A stretch of DNA of 33,076 nucleotides from Pseudomonas sp. (GCF_030147005.1 NZ_JASLAW010000223.1:1-33076); one strand, 5' to 3'; counted from the stretch's first letter, positions 22,697 through 30,833 are shown. A program made the numbers and translations. The notes: a model not told the origin generated them from the letters alone.

Positions 22697-24988
22697 ATGA
22701 AGAAGCTGTGTTTGCTCGGCCTTGTTGCCACTCTGGCCAGCCACCCCGTATGGGCAGAAACAAAGCCTGCTGCGCTTAAAGACAAGGACGCCTTCGTCAG
22801 CGACCTGCTCAAGCAGATGACCCTCGATGAAAAGATCGGCCAATTGCGCCTGATCAGCATCGGCCCGGAAATGCCGCGCGAGCTGATCCGCAAGGAAATC
22901 GCCGCGGGCCGCATCGGGGGCACCTTCAACTCGATCACCCGCCCGGAAAACCGTCCGATGCAGGACGCGGCCATGCGCAGCCGGTTGAAGATCCCGATGT
23001 TTTTCGCCTACGACGTCATCCACGGCCATCGCACGATTTTCCCGATCAGCCTGGCCCTGGCGTCCAGCTGGGACATGGAGGCCATCGGCCACTCCGGGCG
23101 CATCGCCGCCCAGGAAGCCGCCGCCGACAGCCTCGACATCACCTTCGCGCCGATGGTCGACATTTCCCGCGACCCACGCTGGGGCCGTACCTCCGAAGGC
23201 TTCGGCGAAGACACGTACCTGGTGTCGCGTATTGCCGAAGTGATGGTCAAGGCCTTCCAGGGCGCCAGCGCCGCGAATGCCGACAGCATTATGGCCAGCG
23301 TCAAGCACTTCGCCCTGTACGGCGCGGTGGAAGGCGGCCGCGACTACAACGTGGTCGACATGAGCCCGGTCAAGATGTACCAGGACTACCTGCCGCCCTA
23401 CCACGCGGCGATCAAGGCCGGCTCCGGCAGCGTGATGGTGGCGCTCAACTCGATCAACGGCGTACCCGCCACCGCCAACACCTGGTTGATGAACGACCTG
23501 CTGCGCAGGGACTGGGGCTTCAAGGGCCTGGCGGTAAGTGACCATGGCGCGATCTTTGAACTGATCAAGCACGGCGTGGCCAAGGACGGGCGTGAAGCCG
23601 CCAAGCTGGCGATCAAGGCCGGCATCGACATGAGCATGAACGACACCCTGTATAGCAAGGAACTGCCGGGGCTGCTCAAGTCCGGCGAAATCGAACAGAG
23701 CGACATCGACAACGCCGTGCGTGAAGTACTCGGCGCCAAGTACGACATGGGCCTGTTCAAGGACCCTTACCTGCGCATCGGCAAGGCCGAGGACGACCCG
23801 GCAGATACCTATGCCGACAGCCGCCTGCACCGCGCCGATGCCCGTGACATCGCGCGCCGCAGCCTGGTGTTGCTGAAGAACCAGAACCAGACGCTGCCGC
23901 TGAAAAAGTCCGCGACCATCGCGCTGGTGGGCCCGCTGGCCAAGGCGCCGATTGACATGATGGGCAGCTGGGCCGCCGCCGGGCGTCCTGAACAATCGGT
24001 GACGTTGCTTGACGGCATGAACGCCGTGGTCGGCGACAAGGGCAAGATCATCTACGCCCGTGGCGCCAACATCACCAATGACAAGGCAGTGGTCGACTAC
24101 CTGAACTTCCTCAACTTCGACGCCCCGGAAGTGGTGGACGACAAGCGTGCCCCGCAGGTGTTGATCGATGAGGCGGTCAAGGCCGCCAGGAACGCGGACA
24201 TCGTAGTGGCCGCCGTGGGCGAGTCCCGTGGCATGTCCCACGAATCCTCCAGCCGCACCGACCTGAATATCCCGCAAAGCCAGCGCGAGCTGATCAAGGC
24301 CCTCAAGGCTACCGGCAAACCGCTGGTGCTGGTGCTGATGAACGGCCGGCCGCTGTCGATTCTCGAGGAAAACCAACAGGCCGACGCCATTCTGGAGACC
24401 TGGTTCTCCGGCACCGAAGGCGGCAACGCCATTGCCGACGTACTGTTTGGCGACTACAACCCGTCGGGCAAGCTGCCGATTACCTTCCCGCGCTCGGTGG
24501 GGCAGATTCCCACCTATTACAACCACCTGAGCATCGGCCGGCCGTTCACGCCGGGCAAGCCGGGCAACTACACCTCGCAGTATTTCGATGACACTACCGG
24601 CCCGCTGTTCCCGTTTGGCTATGGCCTGAGCTACACCACGTTCAGCCTGTCGGACATGGCGCTGTCGTCCACCACCCTGAACAAGACCGGCAAGCTGGAT
24701 GCCAGCGTCACGCTGAAAAACACCGGCAAGGTGGATGGCGAAACCGTGGTGCAGTTGTACATCCAGGACGTGGCCGGCTCGATGATCCGCCCGGTGAAAG
24801 AGCTGAAGAACTTCCAGAAGGTCATGCTCAAGGCCGGCGAAGAGCGCACGCTGCACTTCACCATCACTGAGGAGGATTTGAAGTTCTACAACACCCAACT
24901 CAAGTTCGCCGCAGAGCCCGGTGAGTTCAATGTACAGATCGGGCTGGACTCCCAGGATGTGCAGCAGCAGAGCTTTGAACTGCTCTAA
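22697..24988 (+). CDS. bglX: Periplasmic beta-glucosidase (GH3)
   Basis: BglX cleaves beta-linked glucosides in the periplasm. The product from the ATG at 22697 has 763 residues, close to E. coli BglX (765). A signal peptide (MKKLCLLGLVATLASHPVWA) comes first. The GH3 N-domain follows, with KIGQLRLISIG, the RDPRWGRTSEGFGEDTYL block and the nucleophile Asp in GLAVSDHGAIFELIKHG. The GH3 C-domain has SLVLLKNQNQTLPLKK and ESSSRTDLNIP, and a fibronectin-III-like end closes the protein. The reading frame is open 60 codons further upstream, but that part carries no signal peptide. AAAAGG precedes the chosen ATG. It is divergent from lemA and ends in a hairpin at 25005. Confidence 0.96.
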   Translation: MKKLCLLGLVATLASHPVWAETKPAALKDKDAFVSDLLKQMTLDEKIGQLRLISIGPEMPRELIRKEIAAGRIGGTFNSITRPENRPMQDAAMRSRLKIPMFFAYDVIHGHRTIFPISLALASSWDMEAIGHSGRIAAQEAAADSLDITFAPMVDISRDPRWGRTSEGFGEDTYLVSRIAEVMVKAFQGASAANADSIMASVKHFALYGAVEGGRDYNVVDMSPVKMYQDYLPPYHAAIKAGSGSVMVALNSINGVPATANTWLMNDLLRRDWGFKGLAVSDHGAIFELIKHGVAKDGREAAKLAIKAGIDMSMNDTLYSKELPGLLKSGEIEQSDIDNAVREVLGAKYDMGLFKDPYLRIGKAEDDPADTYADSRLHRADARDIARRSLVLLKNQNQTLPLKKSATIALVGPLAKAPIDMMGSWAAAGRPEQSVTLLDGMNAVVGDKGKIIYARGANITNDKAVVDYLNFLNFDAPEVVDDKRAPQVLIDEAVKAARNADIVVAAVGESRGMSHESSSRTDLNIPQSQRELIKALKATGKPLVLVLMNGRPLSILEENQQADAILETWFSGTEGGNAIADVLFGDYNPSGKLPITFPRSVGQIPTYYNHLSIGRPFTPGKPGNYTSQYFDDTTGPLFPFGYGLSYTTFSLSDMALSSTTLNKTGKLDASVTLKNTGKVDGETVVQLYIQDVAGSMIRPVKELKNFQKVMLKAGEERTLHFTITEEDLKFYNTQLKFAAEPGEFNVQIGLDSQDVQQQSFELL

Positions 24989-25004
24989 ACCTCAAGTGCA
25001 AAAA

Positions 25005-25035
25005 AATGTGGGAGGGGCGTGCCCTCTCCCACATT
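25005..25035. terminator. REP-derived hairpin acting as terminator
   Basis: AATGTGGGAG at 25005 onward pairs with CTCCCACATT ending at 25035, with an inner G/C stem and one mismatch. The sequence is a shortened REP (TGTGGGAGGGGC). It lies 16 bases past the bglX stop and ahead of the convergent phospholipase D gene stop. An A-run on its left gives a T-run on the minus strand, so it can terminate the minus-strand gene; for bglX it lacks a T-run. Confidence 0.7.
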
Positions 25036-25052
25036 CGACCTCAGTGCTCCGC

Positions 25053-26210
25053 CTAGCCGCGTCGATCCAGCAGGTTCACCACCAACCGATCGATCCACCC
25101 CCACACCCGCTGTTTCACGCGCCGCCACAACGGCCGGGCTTTCCACGCCTCCAGGCTGACCGCCTGGCTGTGTGCAAAGTCGCGTTCGAAACTGCTCGCC
25201 ACCGCCTGCGTCAATTCAGGGTCCAGCGCTTCGAGGTTGGCTTCCAGGTTGAAACGCAAATTCCAGTGGTCGAAGTTGCACGAGCCGATACTGACCCAGT
25301 CATCCACCAGCACCATCTTCAGGTGCAGAAAGCACGGCTGGTACTCGAAAATCTGCACGCCCGAGCGCAGCAGTCGCGGGTAGTAACGATGCCCGGCGTA
25401 GCGTACGGAAGGATGATCGGTGCGCGGCCCGGTGAGCAGCAAACGCACATCCACCCCGCGCCCCGCCGCGCGGCGCAAGGCACGGCGCACGCTCCAGGTG
25501 GGCAGAAAATACGGCGTGGCCAGCCAGATGCGGGTTTTGCTGCTGTTCAGGGCGCGTATCAGCGATTGCAAGATATCGCGGTGCTGACGGGCGTCGGCAT
25601 AGGCGACGCGGCCGAGACCAGGGCCGGTCGCCGGCACCTTGGGTAAACGCGGCAGGCCAAAATGCGTGGCCGGTTTCCACTCTCGACGCGCCGCGTTGGC
25701 GTGCCATTGGCGGTCGAACAATGCCTGCCAGTCCAACACCAGCGGGCCGTTGATTTGCACCATCACTTCATGCCAATCGGCAGTGTCTTGCCCTGGTGTC
25801 CAGAACTCATCGGTGACGCCGGTACCGCCGACCACCGCTACTTCCTGGTCGACCAGCAACAGCTTGCGATGGTCGCGGTACAGGTTACGCATCCAGCGGC
25901 GCCAGCTCAGGCGATTGTAGAAGCGCAGTTCCACGCCCACATCGGTCAAACGCTTGCGCAACCCAAGGGTGAACGCCAGGCTGCCGTAATCATCGAACAG
26001 GCAGCGCACGTGCACACCGCGCTCAGCCGCGAGCACCAGCGCCTGCACCATCGCTTCGGCACACGCGCCGGCTTCCACCAGGTATAACTCCAGATCCACC
26101 TGTCGCTCGGCACGAGCAATGCCCACCAACATCTGCGGAAAAAACCTCGGCCCGTCGATCAACAACTCGAAACGGTTGGCACTGCGCCACGGGAACACCG
26201 CACCGCCCAC
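25053..26210 (-). CDS. clsB: Phospholipase D superfamily protein, ClsB-like cardiolipin synthase
   Basis: The 385-residue protein has two HKD motifs: HRKLLLVD in the first half (YRDHRKLLLVDQEVAVVGGTG) and HLKMVLVD in the second (CFLHLKMVLVDDWVSIGSCNFDHWN). With no N-terminal membrane helices it fits the ClsB branch, which forms cardiolipin by phosphatidyl transfer at the membrane. Another phosphatidyltransferase activity is possible. The start is a GTG at 26210 with no clear ribosome binding site, one base after the stop of the yceI-like gene. This suggests translational coupling and a shared transcript. The C-terminus is rich in Arg and Trp (WRRVKQRVWGWIDRL), which may bind membrane. Confidence 0.88.
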   Translation of the reverse strand: MGGAVFPWRSANRFELLIDGPRFFPQMLVGIARAERQVDLELYLVEAGACAEAMVQALVLAAERGVHVRCLFDDYGSLAFTLGLRKRLTDVGVELRFYNRLSWRRWMRNLYRDHRKLLLVDQEVAVVGGTGVTDEFWTPGQDTADWHEVMVQINGPLVLDWQALFDRQWHANAARREWKPATHFGLPRLPKVPATGPGLGRVAYADARQHRDILQSLIRALNSSKTRIWLATPYFLPTWSVRRALRRAAGRGVDVRLLLTGPRTDHPSVRYAGHRYYPRLLRSGVQIFEYQPCFLHLKMVLVDDWVSIGSCNFDHWNLRFNLEANLEALDPELTQAVASSFERDFAHSQAVSLEAWKARPLWRRVKQRVWGWIDRLVVNLLDRRG

Positions 26211-26211
26211 G

Positions 26212-26793
26212 TCAGCGCGCCGTGAAGATCAGCACCGCACCCACCGGCACCGACAAACTGATCGATTTGAGCCCCGCCGCCTTGCGCAGCGCCGCCACCC
26301 CGGGCTGCAGCTCGAAATCTTCGGCACGCACCACGACAGGTTCGAGGGTCACGACCTGGAAGCGCCGGTCATCCAGACGCGTGGCCAGCAGCTCAGCGTC
26401 GTAGGTCTGGGTCTTGCCATGCAGGGTGATGCTCAACGGCAGGCGCATCTCCAATTGCGCGCCGGAAGCCAAGTCATTGATCGGTTGCAGGTTGATCTGT
26501 GTGCTGATCAACGCTTCGGGAAAACGCTTGATCTCGAACAGCTCTTTGCGCATGCGCTCGTCACGCAGCGGGACGCCACTGTTGATCGACTCCAACTCCA
26601 CTTGTACCTGGGCCGCGCCTTTACCATCGACCTTGCCGTGAAGCACCAGGAAGCGGTGGACCTCGGCGATCTCGGTGTTTTTGGTGGTAACGAAAGACAG
26701 GCGCGAGGATTCGTTATCCAGGTACCAGTCGGCGTGGGCAGGCGCAGCGGCACAGGCCAGCAGCGTGAAGAGGAGGGGCTTGAGGTTGAACAT
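26212..26793 (-). CDS. YceI family periplasmic protein
   Basis: From the ATG at 26793 the product has 193 residues with a signal peptide (FTLLACAAAPAHA, cut near residue 21). The YceI beta-barrel domain follows: DWYLDNESSRLSFVTTKNTEIAEVHRF, GVPLRDERMRKELFEIKRFPEALIS and a LSITLHGKTQTYDAEL strand. YceI proteins bind lipids or isoprenoid quinones in the periplasm. The longer reading to 26841 lacks a signal peptide at its start and was rejected. The gene is one base ahead of the clsB-like GTG start, so the two form an operon; lipid binding next to a phospholipid synthase is suggestive. Confidence 0.9.
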   Translation of the reverse strand: MFNLKPLLFTLLACAAAPAHADWYLDNESSRLSFVTTKNTEIAEVHRFLVLHGKVDGKGAAQVQVELESINSGVPLRDERMRKELFEIKRFPEALISTQINLQPINDLASGAQLEMRLPLSITLHGKTQTYDAELLATRLDDRRFQVVTLEPVVVRAEDFELQPGVAALRKAAGLKSISLSVPVGAVLIFTAR

Positions 26794-26898
26794 AAAGACT
26801 CTAGGGCAAAAAACCTGCGCGAACATTAAGCGCAATCTCACAAGCGGCGCAAATCCAATGTAAAGACAGACTGTACCGACGCAGGTCGCATCAGAATA

Positions 26899-27213
26899 TC
26901 AGGGGATCAGGCGACACCCCTGCCGCTCCCCCATCCACCGCGCGGTATGCGTGCGCCCCAACCCACTCGCCGTCACTTCACTGCGCTCGGGTTTGTCGAC
27001 AAACCCACTGGTCGGCACATACTGCTTTACATACCCCAGGCAATAATCCGCAGGCATGTTCTCCACATAGCGACACGAGCAATACTCCTTGGCCGTGTAC
27101 GCCGCGATGATGTCGGGAAAGGCTTGCAGGTTGACGCGCTCGTGCCATATCCAGCCTGACAACACGAGCAACAGCACCAGCAAAACGCTGATAAACGGAT
27201 GACGACGAATCAT
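26899..27213 (-). CDS. Small membrane-anchored cysteine-containing protein
   Basis: The 104-residue protein has one N-terminal membrane helix (about residues 7-22, FISVLLVLLLVLSGWIW), probably an uncleaved anchor, and a short periplasmic domain. That domain holds a CSCRYV motif (Cys45, Cys47), Cys58 and a late Cys near residue 100. I do not recognise the family. Its start overlaps the stop of the serine hydrolase gene by four bases (ATGA), so it is translated with it and shares its PhoB-type promoter. The cysteines suggest disulphides or metal binding, but no function can be assigned. Confidence 0.8.
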   Translation of the reverse strand: MIRRHPFISVLLVLLLVLSGWIWHERVNLQAFPDIIAAYTAKEYCSCRYVENMPADYCLGYVKQYVPTSGFVDKPERSEVTASGLGRTHTARWMGERQGCRLIP

Positions 27214-28283
27214 GACCGCACCGCCGCCAGCACGCGCTTGAGCAATTCGTTATGCCGGTAGCTGCCGTCGCGGTCATCGCCATAGCGCACAATCACCAGG
27301 TGCTCGTCGGGCAGCACAAACAGCGCCTGGCCCCAGTGCCCCAGCGCGGCGAAGGTGTCGGCCGGCGCGTCGGGCCAGGGTTGGGGCGTGCCCTGGTTGA
27401 GCCACCAATGGCCACCCGGTACGGCTTCATCCTGGCCCGTTTTGTAGTTGTTGAAGGGTTGGCGGTTGAAGGCGACCCACGCCTTGGGCAGCAATTGTTG
27501 CTCACCCCAGCGCCCGTCCCGCGCCATCAGCAAGCCGACCCGCGCCAGATCGCGGGCGGTGAGGTAGGCGTAGGAGGAGGCGACGAAGGTTTCATCGGCA
27601 TCGGTTTCCCACGTCGCGTTGCGAATGCCCAATGGCTGGAACAACGCCTCCCACGGATAGCTCATATAGGCCTTGTGGCCGAGCATGCCCTTGAGCGCAG
27701 CGGACAGCATGTTGCTGTCGCCACTGGAGTAACGGAACACCTGGCCGGGTTCGGCGGCGGCTTCGGTATCGGCGGCAAATTGCGCCATATCGGCGCGACC
27801 CCGTGTATAGAGCATCGCCACTACCGAGGATTTGAGCGGCGCGTATTCATAGTCTTCCTGCCAGTCCAGGCCCGAGGCCCAGTGCAGCAGGTCGGCCATG
27901 GTCACCTTCGGATGCTGTTTCATCGCTGGGTAAAAGCGCGCGACGGGGTCACTCAGTTTGAAGCGGTTCTGGCCGTAGGCCACCCCCAGCACGGTCGCCA
28001 TCAAGCTTTTGCTGACCGACCAGGTCAGGTGCGGCGTGCTGGCGGTAGTGGGTGCGGCGTAGCGTTCATAGACGACCTGGCCATCGCGGATCACCAACAG
28101 CGCGTCGGTGCGAATTCCCTGGCGAGTGGCGTCGTCACGGGGCGGGAAAGCGTAGGCGTTCAATGCATCAACCGCGGGGCCTTCAAGTAATTTGCCGGTG
28201 GCCCAGTCTTTGTCAGGCCAGGTTTCGGCGCATGCGCCAACGGTGACGAACAGCAGGACAACGCACAGCAGGCCTCTGACCAT
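27210..28283 (-). CDS. Serine hydrolase (class C beta-lactamase fold)
   Basis: From the ATG at 28283 the product has 357 residues, with a signal peptide that could end at a lipobox-like VGAC (Cys18) or be cut after ACA. The serine-hydrolase motifs are SVSK (Ser89 to Lys92), YSSGDSN (Tyr185) and a GHWGQ block near the C-terminus in place of KTG. Members include esterases, amidases and peptidases; true beta-lactamase activity is unlikely. The upstream TTG at 28298 has no ribosome binding site. A strong PhoB box and a TAGGAT -10 lie upstream, so phosphate starvation may induce it. It is co-transcribed with the small downstream gene. Confidence 0.9.
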   Translation of the reverse strand: MVRGLLCVVLLFVTVGACAETWPDKDWATGKLLEGPAVDALNAYAFPPRDDATRQGIRTDALLVIRDGQVVYERYAAPTTASTPHLTWSVSKSLMATVLGVAYGQNRFKLSDPVARFYPAMKQHPKVTMADLLHWASGLDWQEDYEYAPLKSSVVAMLYTRGRADMAQFAADTEAAAEPGQVFRYSSGDSNMLSAALKGMLGHKAYMSYPWEALFQPLGIRNATWETDADETFVASSYAYLTARDLARVGLLMARDGRWGEQQLLPKAWVAFNRQPFNNYKTGQDEAVPGGHWWLNQGTPQPWPDAPADTFAALGHWGQALFVLPDEHLVIVRYGDDRDGSYRHNELLKRVLAAVRS

Positions 28284-28332
28284 GGGACGCAAACTCAAGG
28301 GGCATTCAAGCCCGCGATCCTAGACCAGGCCG

Positions 28333-28350
28333 ATGACAGATTTACGACAA
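28333..28350 (-). promoter_or_regulatory. PhoB (Pho) box for the serine hydrolase operon
   Basis: Read on the minus strand the site is TTGTCGT-AAAT-CTGTCAT. It matches the 18-base Pho consensus (CTGTCAT-AWAW-CTGTCAY) at 16 positions. Ten bases downstream lies TAGGAT (28322-28317), a -10-like hexamer at the distance expected when PhoB replaces the -35. The start codon follows at 28283. Confidence 0.65.
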
Positions 28351-28355
28351 CAGGC

Positions 28356-28373
28356 CTGTCACCCAACCGTCAC
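28356..28373 (+). promoter_or_regulatory. PhoB (Pho) box for olsBA
   Basis: CTGTCAC-CCAA-CCGTCAC has the 7-4-7 layout of a Pho box and matches the consensus at 14 of 18 positions. It lies 97 bases before the olsB start, five bases from the oppositely oriented box. No good -10 was found at the expected distance. olsBA is known to be phosphate-regulated in P. aeruginosa. Confidence 0.6.
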
Positions 28374-28411
28374 CGTAACTTCATGGAGATGACACCGAGG
28401 CTACATAGCCT

Positions 28412-28430
28412 GACTTTGGACAACAAAGTC
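28412..28430 (+). promoter_or_regulatory. Hairpin in the olsB leader
   Basis: GACTTTG (28412-28418) pairs perfectly with CAAAGTC (28424-28430) around a five-base loop, 40 bases before the olsB start codon. There is no T-run, so it is not a terminator. It may affect leader RNA stability or be a protein-binding dyad; this is only a possibility. Confidence 0.4.
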
Positions 28431-28469
28431 GACTGGCCGCACAACCTGGCCGGCACTCGGAGACTCGCT

Positions 28470-29225
28470 ATGACTCAGATCGCCCGCATCAGCGACACCG
28501 GCAATGAACGCCGCCTGCAAGCCGAACGCCTGATTGGCGCCAAGGCTTTGCAGGAAGCCCAGGCCCTGCGGTTCAACGTATTCAGCGGCGAGTTCAACGC
28601 CAAGCTGAAAGGCGCGGAACTGGGCCTGGACATGGATGACTATGATGTTCACTGCAGCCACATCGGCGTGCGTGACTTAAACAGCGGTCGACTGGTGGCC
28701 ACCACCCGTTTGCTCGATCATCAGGCCGCCAGCACCTTGGGCCGGTTCTACAGCGAAGAAGAATTCAGCCTGCATGGGCTGCTCCACCTGCAGGGCCCGA
28801 TCCTGGAAATCGGCCGTACCTGTGTCGACCCCGCCTACCGCAACGGCGGCACCATCGCGGTGCTCTGGGGCGAGTTGGCCGAGGTGCTCAACCAGGGCGG
28901 CTACAGCTACCTGATGGGGTGCGCGAGCATCCCGATGCACGATGGCGGCATTCAGGCCCACGCGATCATGCAGCGTCTGCGCGAGCGTTATCTGTGCAAT
29001 GAACACCTGCGCGCCGAACCGAAAAAACCACTGCCGGCGCTGGCGCTGCCATCCAACGTCATCGCCGAAATGCCACCGCTGCTCAAGGCCTACATGCGCC
29101 TGGGGGCGAAAATTTGCGGCGAGCCGTGCTGGGATGAAGACTTCCAGGTGGCCGACGTGTTCATCCTGCTCAAGCGCGATGAGCTATGCCCCCGTTATGC
29201 GCGCCACTTCAAGGCGGCGATGTGA
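28470..29225 (+). CDS. olsB: L-ornithine N-alpha-acyltransferase
   Basis: OlsB moves a 3-hydroxyacyl chain from ACP to the amino group of ornithine, giving lyso-ornithine lipid at the inner membrane. From the ATG at 28470 the product has 251 residues and a GNAT-related fold. Typical blocks are EAQALRFNVFSGEFNAKL, LVATTRLLDHQAA, ILEIGRTCVDPAYRNGGTIAVLWGELAE and LMGCASIPMHDGG. GGAG lies seven bases before the ATG; the reading frame is open to 28383, but that part is leader containing a hairpin. Its stop overlaps the olsA start by one base, so the two are coupled. A Pho box upstream fits a switch to phosphorus-free lipids. Confidence 0.94.
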   Translation: MTQIARISDTGNERRLQAERLIGAKALQEAQALRFNVFSGEFNAKLKGAELGLDMDDYDVHCSHIGVRDLNSGRLVATTRLLDHQAASTLGRFYSEEEFSLHGLLHLQGPILEIGRTCVDPAYRNGGTIAVLWGELAEVLNQGGYSYLMGCASIPMHDGGIQAHAIMQRLRERYLCNEHLRAEPKKPLPALALPSNVIAEMPPLLKAYMRLGAKICGEPCWDEDFQVADVFILLKRDELCPRYARHFKAAM

Positions 29226-30013
29226 TGGGCCGCCTGCGCGTGTACGGGCGCATCGCCCGGGTGCTGCTGGTGGTTGCGCTGGGCTTGAGCATGGCCAGCG
29301 TGTTTGGCCTGTTCGAACGCCTGGGGGTGGCCAATTCGATGGTACGGCGCCAGCGCTGGTCGCGGTTCTTCATGGCGCGGTTGACCAACGCCCTGCCCTT
29401 TCGCGTGACGGTGCACGGCGAGTTGCCGCAAACACCGATGCTGTGGGTGAGCAATCATGTGTCCTGGACGGATATCCCGCTGCTGGGCATGGTGACGCCG
29501 CTGTCGTTCCTGTCCAAGGCCGAAGTACGCACCTGGCCGGTGGCCGGCTGGTTGGCGGCGAAAGCCGGCAGCCTGTTCATTCGCCGTGGCTCGGGCGACA
29601 GCCAGTTGATTCGCAAACAGATGACCCGTCATCTGGAGCACCGGCACCCGTTATTGATGTTCCCGGAAGGCACTACCACCGACGGCCGCAGCCTGCGCAC
29701 TTTTCACGGGCGTTTGCTGGCCAGTGCGATCGATGCGGATGTGTCGCTGCAACCGGTAGCGATCCGCTACCTGCGCGATGGGCAGGTGGACCCGTTGGCA
29801 CCCTTTATTGGCGATGATGATTTGCTCTCGCACCTGATGCGTTTGTTTGCCAATGATCAGGGCGACGTGGAAATCCATGTGCTCAAACCGATTGCCTGCG
29901 CCGGGCAGGAGCGCGCGGCGCTGGCGTATCAGGCGCAGCAGGCGGTGCAGAAAGCGCTGTTTGGTGACGTGGTGCAGCCGGTCGAGCCACGTGGCGCCTT
30001 GATCGCCGCCTGA
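29225..30013 (+). CDS. olsA: Lyso-ornithine lipid O-acyltransferase
   Basis: OlsA adds the second acyl chain to lyso-ornithine lipid, finishing the phosphorus-free ornithine lipid. The 262-residue protein has an N-terminal membrane helix (about residues 11-28). The acyltransferase motif NHVSWTD (HX4D) is near residue 77, followed by FIRRGSGDS and FPEGTTTDGR, the standard PlsC-family blocks I to III. The ATG at 29225 shares one base with the olsB stop (TGATG). A 1-acyl-glycerol-3-phosphate acyltransferase is what the fold alone would suggest, but the coupling with olsB decides the role. The gene ends 11 bases before a REP pair. Confidence 0.93.
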   Translation: MGRLRVYGRIARVLLVVALGLSMASVFGLFERLGVANSMVRRQRWSRFFMARLTNALPFRVTVHGELPQTPMLWVSNHVSWTDIPLLGMVTPLSFLSKAEVRTWPVAGWLAAKAGSLFIRRGSGDSQLIRKQMTRHLEHRHPLLMFPEGTTTDGRSLRTFHGRLLASAIDADVSLQPVAIRYLRDGQVDPLAPFIGDDDLLSHLMRLFANDQGDVEIHVLKPIACAGQERAALAYQAQQAVQKALFGDVVQPVEPRGALIAA

Positions 30014-30023
30014 AGGCGAGTCT

Positions 30024-30125
30024 CTGTAGGAGCGAGCTTGCTCGCGAAAAGCGAACAGACAGCGCGGGGTCCTGATAACGCTGCGTTATCGTTAACGATT
30101 TTCGCGAGCAAGCTCGCTCCTACAG
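30024..30125. repeat. REP pair with 27-bp perfect arms
   Basis: Arms at 30024-30050 and 30099-30125 are exactly complementary and begin CTGTAGGAGCGAGCTTGCTC. The spacer holds a smaller inverted repeat (GATAACGCTGCGTTATC near 30074-30090). The element lies between two convergent genes, and its right arm forms the end of the acpH coding sequence. Confidence 0.95.
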
Positions 30126-30679
30126 AAAGCCTGTAGCTCTGGATAGAACAGTCGGAAGTCTTCACTCAGCGGCTCATACAACACGCCTAACTCCTGCATC
30201 GCAAACCCCAGCGCCTCGGGCTGCGTCAGTCGTCGCGAAATCCCGCGCAACACCTGCTCCATCACCGCAAACTCGCGATACGAACCCAACCAATCATCGG
30301 CCGCCATATACGGCGCAATCTGCGCCAGCCGGCCCGGCAACTGCGGTTCTGCCGCCAGCACGCGGTATACCTGCGCGGTGAAGCGCTCCAGCGGGTGGTC
30401 GGCATACAGCGCCCAATCGCGCGCCAGGCAATGGTCGAAAAACACATCGAGCACGATCCCGGCATATCGCCTGCGCGTCAGGCTGAAGCGCGACAACGCG
30501 ATCCCCACCAACGGGTGACGGTCGGTGAAGCGGTCAATGGAACGATGCAATTGGATCGCAGCTTCAATGCTGGGGCTGAACTGGCCCTGCAAGCGGCCTT
30601 TGACGAAGTCGCCATACAGGCTGCCCAGCAATTGCGCAGGAAGTTGGCCGCCCAGGTGCAGATGTGCGAGATAATTCAT
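30092..30679 (-). CDS. acpH: ACP phosphodiesterase (acyl carrier protein hydrolase)
   Basis: AcpH removes the 4-phosphopantetheine arm from acyl carrier protein, giving apo-ACP. The 195-residue protein starts MNYLAHLHL and has GSLYGDFVKG near residue 20, HRSIDRFTDRHP and VFFDHCLARDW, the conserved His/Asp pattern of the AcpH (DUF479) HD-like metal phosphodiesterases. The last ten residues, CRSELARENR, and the stop come from the adjoining REP arm rather than from the ancestral gene, so the natural C-terminus may have been shorter or lost. The first operator-like motif of the divergent ArsR gene lies only 30 bases upstream of its start, so acpH expression may be affected by that regulator. Confidence 0.92.
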   Translation of the reverse strand: MNYLAHLHLGGQLPAQLLGSLYGDFVKGRLQGQFSPSIEAAIQLHRSIDRFTDRHPLVGIALSRFSLTRRRYAGIVLDVFFDHCLARDWALYADHPLERFTAQVYRVLAAEPQLPGRLAQIAPYMAADDWLGSYREFAVMEQVLRGISRRLTQPEALGFAMQELGVLYEPLSEDFRLFYPELQAFCRSELARENR

Positions 30680-30708
30680 GCCGCGCAGTCTATCACTGCC
30701 GTACGCAT

Positions 30709-30782
30709 ATCGTTATAACCCGATATACCGATTCATGCTGATCTCAGATCAAAAACATATTGGTATATCGGGATATAACGAT
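30709..30782. promoter_or_regulatory. Operator-like 21-bp inverted repeat upstream of the arsR-type gene
   Basis: Arms at 30709-30729 and 30762-30782 are complementary at 20 of 21 bases, with a 32-base spacer. Each arm holds a near-palindromic core; the right arm reads TATATCGGGATATA (30764-30777), a perfect TATATC-GG-GATATA dyad. A third partial copy, ATCGCGATATAACG at 30797-30810, differs from the right arm by one base. AT-rich dyads like these are typical ArsR-family operators. Confidence 0.7.
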
Positions 30783-30833
30783 TTAAGGTTCGCCTCATCG
30801 CGATATAACGTTTTACTACACCGAGCACCTGCC

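Noticed and set aside
22502..24898. A 798-codon open frame antisense to bglX
   Set aside because: It runs opposite a clear GH3 enzyme and its Val/Gly/His/Arg-rich translation is what GC-rich third positions produce on the complementary strand.
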